The translations under genes and the position numbers were made by a program. Shown in pieces: positions 1-7,697 of a DNA stretch of 34,994 nucleotides (positions are counted from its first letter, which is position 1; each line of letters opens with the position of its first letter). A model generated the notes under the pieces. The model had not been told where the DNA came from and searched no databases. It saw nothing but the letters and a program-made list of their open reading frames with translations. Source of the DNA: an uncultured Actinomycetes bacterium (GTDB taxonomy: Bacteria > Actinomycetota > Acidimicrobiia > Acidimicrobiales > RAAP-2); NCBI GenBank assembly GCA_903893745.1, contig CAITNF010000006.1:1-34994 (forward strand), given 5' to 3'.

Positions 1-1
1 A

Positions 2-343
2 AGCGAGTTGCTCGTTGACTGGGCGGGACAGTCCCGCCAGTACGCCGCCCCCGACATACTTTCAGCACTGCGTGGACGACTCCGCCGTTGGCTGCTGAAA
101 GAGAAGGCCGCACTGTGCGCGGTCGCGGCCTACGAACAGATTGAAGTGCCCGCGATGCCGACTTCGCCACTCGAGACCCGAATTAATAGCCACCGCGGCA
201 GTGAGTACGACCGGCTCGCCCGACTCACCTACGCCCGCGTCTTCGAGGGTCGGTCCTTGCGCGATCTCGCTCGTGACGATCACAGCGCTCCGACAACATT
301 GCAGGCCGAGCTTCAGCGCTTCGCGTTGCGATTTCTTCTCTAG
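2..343 (+). CDS. Unknown protein, C-terminal part (cut by left edge), possible helix-turn-helix
   Basis: The reading frame is open to the left edge, so the true start is probably outside the window; an in-frame TTG at 8 is the first start codon inside it. The last 50 or so residues are helical and Arg/Leu-rich, with the pattern LARLTYARVFEGRSLRDLAR, which resembles the helix-turn-helix of sigma-factor region 4 (a helix, then a 'SLRDLAR' turn and a recognition-like helix). That resemblance is only by eye. No cofactor or catalytic motif is visible. The stop at 343 lies 27 bases before the next gene on the same strand, so it is likely the upstream member of an operon with the membrane protein and the BTAD regulator. 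I do not recognise the family. Confidence 0.55.
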   Translation, partial: SELLVDWAGQSRQYAAPDILSALRGRLRRWLLKEKAALCAVAAYEQIEVPAMPTSPLETRINSHRGSEYDRLARLTYARVFEGRSLRDLARDDHSAPTTLQAELQRFALRFLL

Positions 344-370
344 GGACGTGACGAGGGATAATGACCGCGA

Positions 371-967
371 ATGGTATTACCAAAGAATCCTCACTACGTT
401 GTGAGCACGATGATCCGCAACATATTTTCACTACGAATTGCCCACTTAGTGTTCTGGTCGAGTCCAGTGCTACTGCTCATTTTGATCTTCACGATGACAA
501 CGTCAACTCGCTCATTGACCACGAGTCACTCCACACCGAAGTCGTCAATTCATTTTTCGACTACGACGTCAGCAACCGCCGTCTCTACGACGACCTCAAC
601 AATCAAGACGACGACCGTCACTTCTCTACCTTCCGCGCCAACCGTGACCAGGCCGACATTCGACGTGCGGACCGCCGCGAGCGCGAGCGTAAAAACGCCA
701 GCGCTGGCGCCCAGCGTGAACAGCGCCCCCGGCGTCCAGGCTGGCCAACTCAGTGGCGCGCTGCGCGTCGTCGACGTACCGTTGCTCGGACCGGGCTCGT
801 GGACCCTGTCGACCAACGCGCCGCTACGCGCCGATCTGCTTTGCCCTTCGGGTCAACAATCAGTCGCCAACACCATCGTGTTGATCGCTCACGAACTCTG
901 CCAACTGCAGCTCTCCTCGACCAACTCCACCGTCGACGCAGCATGGCAACTCAGTCCAGTGCAGTAG
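371..967 (+). CDS. Small membrane-anchored protein with Thr/Ser-rich stalk
   Basis: A 198-residue protein of unknown function. After a short N-terminal stretch there is one hydrophobic segment at about residues 24-45 (LVFWSSPVLLLILIFTM), followed by an approximately 60-residue Thr/Ser-rich linker, then a small domain of about 100 residues with two cysteines (LLCPSGQ and HELCQLQL) that could form a disulfide. This suggests a single-pass protein with an extracellular head on a stalk. The start is uncertain: ATG 371 has a GAGGGA about 13 bases upstream, and an in-frame ATG at 410 is also possible. The 3' end overlaps the start of the BTAD gene (ATG 943) by 25 bases in another frame, so the two are probably translationally coupled. 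The Thr-rich linker is the reason for preferring this frame over the overlapping long one. Confidence 0.7.
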   Translation: MVLPKNPHYVVSTMIRNIFSLRIAHLVFWSSPVLLLILIFTMTTSTRSLTTSHSTPKSSIHFSTTTSATAVSTTTSTIKTTTVTSLPSAPTVTRPTFDVRTAASASVKTPALAPSVNSAPGVQAGQLSGALRVVDVPLLGPGSWTLSTNAPLRADLLCPSGQQSVANTIVLIAHELCQLQLSSTNSTVDAAWQLSPVQ

Positions 968-2580
968 GTCGATTCGCGAGCGGTCCACTGCACGGTGGCG
1001 CACTCGCCCTCTACTTCGTCCTTCTGCCTTACGTAATCAGCACGCGCTGGACGCTTGCGGCCCACCAGACGAATGGTCAAGTTATCCGTGGACTGCTGTG
1101 CGTGCTCGGCCTCTTTTGGATCTTGTTCGTTCTCCAGTTACTTCGCAACGTCGTACTAGTGCGTCGCGGCGAAGAGCCCACTCACGGCGGAAGCGCCTGG
1201 CTCGCGGGACTGATTGTCACCGTACTGTCGTTCCTCGCCCTCTCTCACGCTCCGGTCACGACCAAAACTCCCGTGCCAGTGACCGTGACAGCGAGTGTGC
1301 GTACTCACGCTCCAGCCCCCGGTGGTCTGCCGATATCCGCCCTGCCAACCGTGGGTGCGTTGCCCTTCGCGCTGGTGGCCAAGCGAAGAAGTGATGAACT
1401 GCGCTACAGCAACTTGGTCACCACTGATGAAGAAATCGACAACGATATTGCTCTTCTTCGAGGGGCTAATGCTCCATTGCTCTCTCGACTTCGAACGCTC
1501 AAGGGTGCAGCGCGAGACGGCGTACTCGCCGCGAAGAGTGACCTGGCGGAAGTTGAAGCTTGCGAAAGTCGAGAGCCACTCGTGGCTTGCGTGGTGGGTC
1601 ACGACGGTGCGACCACATTCATTTCTTTCGCGTCCGAGGGTGGTCGACTTCGCATTCCACTTCATTGGAGTTCGGACAAGTTGGTGAGCGAGCTCGTGAC
1701 CATCCACCGCAGCGGCCGGTTGATGTGCTCGTCGCAGGTCGACGAACTAGTGCGAGCCCTGGCCACTCGCTCACTGAATTCAACCTTGGTGCTCTACTTA
1801 GGCGATCCAATTGATCTCGATGATGCGCTACGAGCCTGCTGCGTCACCATTGAACGAGTCGAACACGAAGCAATGCTGGCGAACCTGATTCGTGAGCCTT
1901 CGGACTCACCCGCTAACGCAGTGCGCGGAGAAATTCGGGTGGAACTCTTGCGAGCCGAACCATCCGTGCAAGGACTCATCGAGCCATTTCTTCCCACCCT
2001 GCGCCGACGCTGCGTGGAGATGGTGGCCTACCTCAGTTTGCACCGACACGAACCAATCACCGGTGAACGACTTCGTACCCGGGTACTCGCTCGAGGTGAC
2101 GTCGACGCGTCATCTCGCACGCTGGCTAATACCGCGAGCTCCGTACGGCGCAGTCTCGGCATCGACGTCAACGGTCCACGACTTCAGCCGGTCACTTCGT
2201 CCGGGCTGTACCAAACTCACGGGGTAACGAGCGACGTTGAAATCTTCCACGCGTTAGTCACCCGCGCGCGCCAAGTACCTGAGGCACAGCGCGGACTCCT
2301 ACTCGAAGAGGCCCTTGGACTGGTACGCGGCGAACCCCTCGCGAGCGTTCTGCGCGGTTTCGAATGGTTTCTTGCCGAAGGACACTCCGCTCGCTTACAG
2401 CGTGACGGTGAGTGGGCCTCACTCGCGTTGTACCACGACTGTTTAGAGCGCGACGACTCCGAACGAGCCTTCTGGGCCCTCGAGCGAGGACGACTGCTCG
2501 ACCCCTACAGCGACGAGTTGGTCCAGGCACTGGCTCGCGTGCCGCGACTACGCGAGTTTGGCGGCAATCGATCCCGCTGA
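943..2580 (+). CDS. Membrane-anchored BTAD/SARP-type transcriptional regulator
   Basis: A 545-residue protein. Near the N-terminus are two clear membrane segments (about residues 19-40 and 48-73) and a third at about 85-102. A middle region of unknown fold follows (about 130-340). At about 357-430 is a winged-helix-like stretch (VEMVAYLSLHRHEPITGERL and then SSVRRSLGIDV), and at 430-535 an alpha-helical TPR-like bacterial transcriptional activator domain (EEALGLVRGEPLAS; WALERGRLLDPYSDELVQAL). Known families with this order are BTAD/LysM-type regulators of actinobacteria; no LysM is seen here. The frame is open back to ATG 361, but I start at ATG 943 because 371-967 is occupied by another gene and the upstream translation is Arg/Asp-rich without domain character. 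The stop overlaps the convergent ddl 3' end by 33 bases. What it regulates is unknown. Confidence 0.75.
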   Translation: MATQSSAVGRFASGPLHGGALALYFVLLPYVISTRWTLAAHQTNGQVIRGLLCVLGLFWILFVLQLLRNVVLVRRGEEPTHGGSAWLAGLIVTVLSFLALSHAPVTTKTPVPVTVTASVRTHAPAPGGLPISALPTVGALPFALVAKRRSDELRYSNLVTTDEEIDNDIALLRGANAPLLSRLRTLKGAARDGVLAAKSDLAEVEACESREPLVACVVGHDGATTFISFASEGGRLRIPLHWSSDKLVSELVTIHRSGRLMCSSQVDELVRALATRSLNSTLVLYLGDPIDLDDALRACCVTIERVEHEAMLANLIREPSDSPANAVRGEIRVELLRAEPSVQGLIEPFLPTLRRRCVEMVAYLSLHRHEPITGERLRTRVLARGDVDASSRTLANTASSVRRSLGIDVNGPRLQPVTSSGLYQTHGVTSDVEIFHALVTRARQVPEAQRGLLLEEALGLVRGEPLASVLRGFEWFLAEGHSARLQRDGEWASLALYHDCLERDDSERAFWALERGRLLDPYSDELVQALARVPRLREFGGNRSR

Positions 2581-3654
2581 GCGCAGTACCAGTCCGTCTG
2601 CTCCCGCGGCGCTGTAGCGATGCGCGGGTCGTTCGGTCGCCTCGGCGAGCAGGTCACTCAGCAGTTGCGTGAACGAAAGCGGTGGGTCCACGAACAAGTG
2701 TTTGGCGAGTGAGCCCGGAATGGTATTGATCTCGTTCACGTAGAGCTCATGCTCATTGGCCAAAAAGTCGACTCGGGCGACACCACGGACTGACGCTACG
2801 TTCGCGAGAATTCCTACGGCATTTTCAATGGCCGCAACTTGAGCGGGCGCGAGAACGGCCGGAAGCTCGCGTGGCGCCGAGACCATTCCCTCACCGCCCA
2901 CGTACTTATCGCGGTAGTGCAAGATCTCCGCATCCGTCGAGCGACGAATCGGTCGCTCGATGGCCGACAGCGACAACGTCGGGTACGTTCGCAGCGCAAT
3001 CTGAAGGTCAAAGAGATCAGGACGATACGGCTCCACGACACAGCCCAAGGCCAGGTGCGTGTTCGTCGCCAGCCGCGCCTTCGCGGTCGCCAGATCGGCC
3101 ACGACATCAATACCAATCGAGGAGCCCCCGAATCGAGGTTTCAAAATGTAAGGCCCTTCAAACGGCAAGGTTGCCGTGTCATTCGTTAAGAGCACTCGCG
3201 CCAGAGCGGGCAGTCCCGCCGCGTGCACCACCCCCGCGAAAGCCCACTTATCCATCCCCAAGGCGGCACCCGCCACGCTTGGTCCGCTGTAGGCAATCCC
3301 AGCTAGATCAAGCGCCGCTTGCATCGTGCCGTCTTCACCCGGTCCGCCGTGAGTTGCCATAATGATGGCGTCGAGTGGCAGGGGGCGTTCTTTGCCTCGT
3401 CGCCCCGCGTCAGCGAAGAATCCGCCACCTCGACCACAGCGCAGCGTTAACGGAGTGGAGCCGCCCGGGAGTCCGTCCAAAAAGGCACTGGCTTCAACCC
3501 CGTGGGCCACGACGTGAAACTCGCCAGTCTTGGTCCAATAGATTCCCACGCAGTCGCGATGCGTTCGTTCAAGCTCGCGCAGTGCTTGGAGACCGGTAAG
3601 GATTGAGATGTCGTGCTCGGGCGTTGGACCGCCGAATAAAACACCACTCGTCAC
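2548..3654 (-). CDS. ddl: D-alanine--D-alanine ligase
   Basis: Makes the D-Ala-D-Ala dipeptide for peptidoglycan from two D-alanines and ATP in the cytoplasm. The 368 residues start with VLFGGPTPEHDISILTG, the Ddl N-terminal signature (GG..EH.(V/I)S). The ATP-grasp part contains KPRFGGSSIGI (nucleotide-binding loop), RVDFLANEHELYVNEINTIP (metal-binding Glu and Asn), and a Pro-Gly-Ser ending (TIPGSL). Length fits the family. The GTG start at 3654 is preceded by AGAGG six bases away. It is the last gene of a hydrolase-murF-like-ddl operon, 30 bases after the ligase, which fits supply and use of D-Ala-D-Ala. The last residues read over the 3' end of the convergent BTAD gene, so no separate terminator space exists. 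Confidence 0.95.
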   Translation of the reverse strand: MTSGVLFGGPTPEHDISILTGLQALRELERTHRDCVGIYWTKTGEFHVVAHGVEASAFLDGLPGGSTPLTLRCGRGGGFFADAGRRGKERPLPLDAIIMATHGGPGEDGTMQAALDLAGIAYSGPSVAGAALGMDKWAFAGVVHAAGLPALARVLLTNDTATLPFEGPYILKPRFGGSSIGIDVVADLATAKARLATNTHLALGCVVEPYRPDLFDLQIALRTYPTLSLSAIERPIRRSTDAEILHYRDKYVGGEGMVSAPRELPAVLAPAQVAAIENAVGILANVASVRGVARVDFLANEHELYVNEINTIPGSLAKHLFVDPPLSFTQLLSDLLAEATERPAHRYSAAGADGLVLRSAGSIAAKLA

Positions 3655-3684
3655 TGCACACCTCTTCGCCGTTTCATGGACACA

Positions 3685-5262
3685 TCAAGGGTAGTGGTCG
3701 GGAAGATCGTTTAAGTACAACACGCCATCGGCGGGGCCCAATGCCGAGCGCACCCACGCCACGGCCTCTTCGCGAGTATCAAAACGCGTTACCGGGCCGT
3801 CAAATCCGGCCACTAGTGGGCGGACGTTGGTGCGTCCGACAATGACGAGCTCGGCGTTCATGGCCGAGACCTGGCGGGCCAACAGTGCGTTCTCGCGGTA
3901 CTGCTCAACCCCAAGCTCAATCATGCCCGGGGTGATGACCACTCGCCGACCCGTCAAGGAGAGCGAGGACAGTAACGACAGCGCCGCCGCCGCGCTTGAC
4001 GGATTGGCATTAAAGGTGTCGTCGATCACGGTCACGCCCGACGGCGCGACGACGACATTTGACCGATTCGCAATAGGGCCGATTCGCCGAAGTGCTTCGG
4101 CGATTTCACTCGTTTCCACGCCGAGTTCGAGCGCGCCCGCAATCGCGCAGGCGACGTTCGTGACCTGCACGCCAAGGATAACTTCGCACTCAGCGACGTC
4201 CTGACCGTCAATCGACACTCGCCACTGTCCAGAATCCTCTCGCACCAGCACTGACGCGTGCGAGTTGGCGCTACCCGCGGTGCGAACTTTTTTTCCCGCC
4301 ATCTCCAACACGCTCACCCAGCGACTCAGCCGAGGGTCATCGACATTGAGCACCACAATGGGGGCTCGCTCAGTTATCTCAAACTTCGCACGGTCGATTA
4401 CCTCAAGGCTCTTCATTCGCTCAAGGTGCACGGGGCCAATCGCGGTAACTATCGAAATATCTGGCACGCACCACGACGTGAGATCGCGAATCTCCCCCGG
4501 CCCGTAAGTGCCCATTTCGGCGATGAAAATTTGGGCGTCATCGGAGAGATGTTCGTTCACCGCCCTCGAGAGTCCAGCTCGATTATTAAAACTGCGAGGT
4601 GACGCCACGACGCCACGACCCGAACCCAAGATGTCGGCCAGATGGTTCTTGGTTGACGTCTTTCCAAAAGAGCCGGTAATTGCCACCACTCTCGGATGCA
4701 CGCGAGCGAGTTGCGCACTCGCCTGGCGCACAAACCGGTTAGCACTTCGCCTTTCGTAGGGGGCGAGCACTCGAACCACGACGTCGAGCACGAGCGGCAC
4801 CGCCCACACCATCGCGGCTGCTCCCAGCCATACGCGCGGCGTGGCCAAGCTCACCATGGCGACGGCCACCCCAACAACGATGGTGAGGCCCGCAATGGTG
4901 GTAGCTCGACGAGTCCAGTGCAGTGCGCTCGTACGACCCCGTATGGTCAGGCCCTGCGGGCACGTTAGACCGTAGAGTGCGCTCAAAGCTGCGATGAAGA
5001 GATCACTTTGCAGCACTGCGGCGACGAGCAGGGCGACCATGAATACGTGGGAGCGCGTAAAAGGTCGAGATGATCGAAATCGCTCAATCGATTTTGCCGA
5101 GGCCACGGTTGGTGACGACCAACGACCGAGGAATCGGATCATTGAAGCTGGTTCGTAGTGTTCACGCTGCAATACACGCAGCCAACGCAGCAACTGCGCA
5201 CCGTACGCCCCAGCGAGCGCGACGGCTAGCAGGCCTGAAGCGATGACGCGCATGACGCTCAC
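3685..5262 (-). CDS. murF: MurF-like Mur ligase with N-terminal membrane domain
   Basis: Likely adds D-Ala-D-Ala to UDP-MurNAc-tripeptide (MurF reaction) or a related amide-forming step. Of 525 residues, 1-185 hold about four hydrophobic segments (around 5-25, 73-100, 120-140, 145-167) and take the place of the normal UDP-MurNAc-binding domain 1. From 193 the Mur ligase core begins: GSFGKTSTK P-loop (198-205), FNNRAGL (225-231), AEMGTYGPGEI (248-258), GPVHLERMKSLE (276-287), NVDDPRLSRW (306-315) and DDTFNANP (414-421, matching MurF DD(S/T)(Y/F)NANP). Domain 3 runs to the end (LYLNDLPDHYP). The GTG start overlaps the hydrolase stop by 4 bases, and ddl follows after 30 bases. The adjacent ddl supports a MurF role; the missing domain 1 means a different substrate cannot be excluded. 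A shortened paralogue lies at 18307-19287. Confidence 0.85.
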   Translation of the reverse strand: MSVMRVIASGLLAVALAGAYGAQLLRWLRVLQREHYEPASMIRFLGRWSSPTVASAKSIERFRSSRPFTRSHVFMVALLVAAVLQSDLFIAALSALYGLTCPQGLTIRGRTSALHWTRRATTIAGLTIVVGVAVAMVSLATPRVWLGAAAMVWAVPLVLDVVVRVLAPYERRSANRFVRQASAQLARVHPRVVAITGSFGKTSTKNHLADILGSGRGVVASPRSFNNRAGLSRAVNEHLSDDAQIFIAEMGTYGPGEIRDLTSWCVPDISIVTAIGPVHLERMKSLEVIDRAKFEITERAPIVVLNVDDPRLSRWVSVLEMAGKKVRTAGSANSHASVLVREDSGQWRVSIDGQDVAECEVILGVQVTNVACAIAGALELGVETSEIAEALRRIGPIANRSNVVVAPSGVTVIDDTFNANPSSAAAALSLLSSLSLTGRRVVITPGMIELGVEQYRENALLARQVSAMNAELVIVGRTNVRPLVAGFDGPVTRFDTREEAVAWVRSALGPADGVLYLNDLPDHYP

Positions 5263-6008
5263 GTCAGTACTCCACGAACCAGCTGAGCCAGGTCACCTGG
5301 TGCCTCTGTGGGTACCAGGTGACCAACGTCTTTCAATATATTCAGCGAATGGGGCACCGCCAGGAGTTGACTGGCTCGTTCAGCAATTTCTACCGGTACG
5401 TCACCATCGAGTGCGCCCCAAATCATCAGAACGGGCGCGGACACTCGTGATAACTCGTCTTCATAACTTTCGTTCACGGTGGCGACGAGGACGTCGCGCA
5501 GCACGCCCGACGCTGTGCGGTAGTCCCTCGAACCAAAACGCTGTCGAGCGGCCTCCATTGCCCCCTCCTTCACGAGGTGGCGCCGATGGAGCCATCGAAC
5601 TACTCGGTAGCGAAGTGGTGATGTGCCTACTTCGCTGCGTCGAAGCAGGGGCACTCCGGTTAAGACCAGCGTCTGCACTAGTTCGGGGTACTTCGCCGCG
5701 ACGACGGTAGCAATCCGTCCACCAAACGAGTGGCCCACGATGACGAGCGGACCAGTGGCGAGGGCCCTCAGCACCGGCGCCACGAGGTTGGCGTAGTAGC
5801 GCGCACCGCCCGCAGTAGTGGGCGGTGGCGACGAGCCAAAACCGGGAAGGTCGAGGGCGACTGACGCGACGCCGACTGACGCAAGTTCGCGGGCGCACTG
5901 GGAAAAATCCTGCCCTCGTCGACCCCAGCCGTGGAGCCACACCACTCGAACCGGCCCCTCACCGAAGGTCTCTCCAAATAGCGATCCGTCGCCGTAAGCC
6001 TGCAGCAC
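5259..6008 (-). CDS. Alpha/beta-hydrolase fold protein
   Basis: A 249-residue alpha/beta hydrolase of unknown substrate. Visible elements are the oxyanion-hole strand WLHGWGRRGQDF (about 29-40), LDLPGFGSS, the nucleophile elbow GHSFGG (Ser at about 97), the acid region WGALDGDVP and the catalytic His in KDVGHLVPTE near the C-terminus. It has no signal peptide. It is the first gene of an operon with the MurF-like ligase and ddl, overlapping the ligase start by 4 bases, so a role in envelope metabolism is possible but not shown. The GTG start at 6008 lies seven bases after TAGCCT, a spacing expected for a leaderless transcript. Confidence 0.88.
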   Translation of the reverse strand: MLQAYGDGSLFGETFGEGPVRVVWLHGWGRRGQDFSQCARELASVGVASVALDLPGFGSSPPPTTAGGARYYANLVAPVLRALATGPLVIVGHSFGGRIATVVAAKYPELVQTLVLTGVPLLRRSEVGTSPLRYRVVRWLHRRHLVKEGAMEAARQRFGSRDYRTASGVLRDVLVATVNESYEDELSRVSAPVLMIWGALDGDVPVEIAERASQLLAVPHSLNILKDVGHLVPTEAPGDLAQLVRGVLT

Positions 6009-6080
6009 GTCCTTCAGGCTAGTGACCTCTCCTCGTTGCTTCGGGCCACGTCACGGCCGACCGGTAGCGTCGGAGCCATC

Positions 6081-7697
6081 ATGAGTGACAATCCGGTGTT
6101 CTCCGACGACCTGCTCTTGGGCCTAACCCCCGAGCAGCGTGAGGCCGTCACTTCTCGGGCGCGGCGGCTCTTAGTTCGCGCAACGGCGGGCTCGGGTAAA
6201 ACGCACGTTCTAACACTACGAATTCAACGTCGAATTGCCCTCGGCGAGGTCGACGCCGACCAGGTACTCGCCATGACCTTCACCCGAAAGGCCGGTGACG
6301 AACTTCGCCGGCGACTGTACCGTGCGGGAGTCCGTGATCTGCGCGCGGGCACCTTTCACCGAGCCGCACTGGCCATCGTGAATCAGTATCGCGAAGACCA
6401 CCATCTTCGACCAATCGTGGTCGAGCCACATCGACGGCGTTTGGTCACCGCGCTGACCCAACAACTGCGTACGGCTGGTGAGCTGAAGTTAGAAGAGTGG
6501 CAACTGCCGCGTCTCGAACAAGAAATTGGCTGGGCCCTGAGTCAGGGATTTACCGGGGCGCTCTACGCCAAGAATGCTCGCAAGTTTCGTCGCGATGCGC
6601 CGCTACCACCGAGTCAGTTTGCCGACATCCTTGATCGCTACGTCGGACTCTGTCACAGTCGCGGTGTGCTGGACTTTGATCTACTGCTGAGCGAAGCGAT
6701 CCTGTTGTTACGCGAACAACCAGCTGTCCTCGCCGCCTTTCGCCACCGCACTAAATCAATTTATGTTGACGAATCACAGGACATGAATCCCCTGCAGTTC
6801 ATGCTGCTGTGTCAAATGGCTGGCGACGACCCAGATATCTTCTTCGTCGGTGACCCCAACCAATCGATTTACGGTTTTAACGGCGCCAACCCAGATCTGA
6901 TGAATGAAATTCTCCAGACGTGGCCCGACACGGTGGTACTGGACCTCACTCGTAACCATCGTTCGACGGCGAACATTATTGCGGTGGCGAACACGCTGCT
7001 CGAAGAAGGGGCAGCCGGCATCGTGCCCGCGAAGGATGATGGGGATGTACCCATGGTGCGTGGCTACAACACTGATGAAGAAGAGGCCGAGCACGTGGTG
7101 GCCTGGCTCGTCGCCAAGCACCGACCCGGCACTCCCTGGCGATCGATGGCGGTCTTGGCGCGCACCAACGTGCAACTCGAACTCATCGCGCACTACCTCG
7201 AGATGGCCTCAATCCCCGTTGAAAAACGAGGAGCAGAACACTCTCCCGCGTCGGATCTGGCCACCGCGAACGAGGCCTGGTCGCGGCGACTTGACGATGA
7301 ACAGCGTGACGCCGTAGCCCTTTCGACGATTCACCGGGCGAAGGGTCTCGAGTTTCAACACGTGGCCGCCATTGGTTGGGCCGAAGGACAGTTACCGAAC
7401 TACAACGCCCACACTCCCGCAGAGATAGCCGAAGAGCAACGCCTGGCCTACGTCGCGTTGAGCCGGGCTGAGGAGGCAGTTCTCGTGACGTGGAGTCGTG
7501 GTCGCAATGATCCGCGATACCCCGATCGATCGCCGTCGAGGTTTTTAGCTCCAATTGAAGCGGTCATCGCGGCGATTGAGGCTCGCAACGCTCCGCTCAC
7601 TGGCGACGCCCGAAAGGCACGCCTCGCCGCAATTCGCCGCGAACTCGAGGCCGCACAAGTAGCGTTACCCACTAGTGGGAACCCCGGACCTTCGTAA
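6081..7697 (+). CDS. Compact UvrD/Rep-family (SF1A) DNA helicase
   Basis: A 3'-5' DNA helicase of superfamily 1A, 538 residues. Motifs in order: Q-motif LTPEQREAV, motif I ATAGSGKTH (about 34-41), Ia MTFTRKAGDELRRR, II DESQDMNPLQ (about 230), III GDPNQSIYGFNGA (about 257), IV LTRNHRST (about 290), V STIHRAKGLEF (about 416) and VI EEQRLAYVALSRAEE. The gap between IV and V is only about 125 residues, well short of UvrD/PcrA/Rep, so the 2B subdomain is reduced; overall length is also shorter than the usual 650-750. There is no nuclease domain. The ATG at 6081 is chosen because GGAG lies five bases upstream; an in-frame start at 6036 has no such site. The 3' end overlaps the oxidase start by 23 bases. 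Divergent from the wall operon. Confidence 0.92.
   Translation: MSDNPVFSDDLLLGLTPEQREAVTSRARRLLVRATAGSGKTHVLTLRIQRRIALGEVDADQVLAMTFTRKAGDELRRRLYRAGVRDLRAGTFHRAALAIVNQYREDHHLRPIVVEPHRRRLVTALTQQLRTAGELKLEEWQLPRLEQEIGWALSQGFTGALYAKNARKFRRDAPLPPSQFADILDRYVGLCHSRGVLDFDLLLSEAILLLREQPAVLAAFRHRTKSIYVDESQDMNPLQFMLLCQMAGDDPDIFFVGDPNQSIYGFNGANPDLMNEILQTWPDTVVLDLTRNHRSTANIIAVANTLLEEGAAGIVPAKDDGDVPMVRGYNTDEEEAEHVVAWLVAKHRPGTPWRSMAVLARTNVQLELIAHYLEMASIPVEKRGAEHSPASDLATANEAWSRRLDDEQRDAVALSTIHRAKGLEFQHVAAIGWAEGQLPNYNAHTPAEIAEEQRLAYVALSRAEEAVLVTWSRGRNDPRYPDRSPSRFLAPIEAVIAAIEARNAPLTGDARKARLAAIRRELEAAQVALPTSGNPGPS

Noticed and set aside
361-942. N-terminal extension of the BTAD regulator to ATG 361
   Set aside because: The translation is Arg/Asp-rich without domain or membrane character and overlaps a better gene in another frame.
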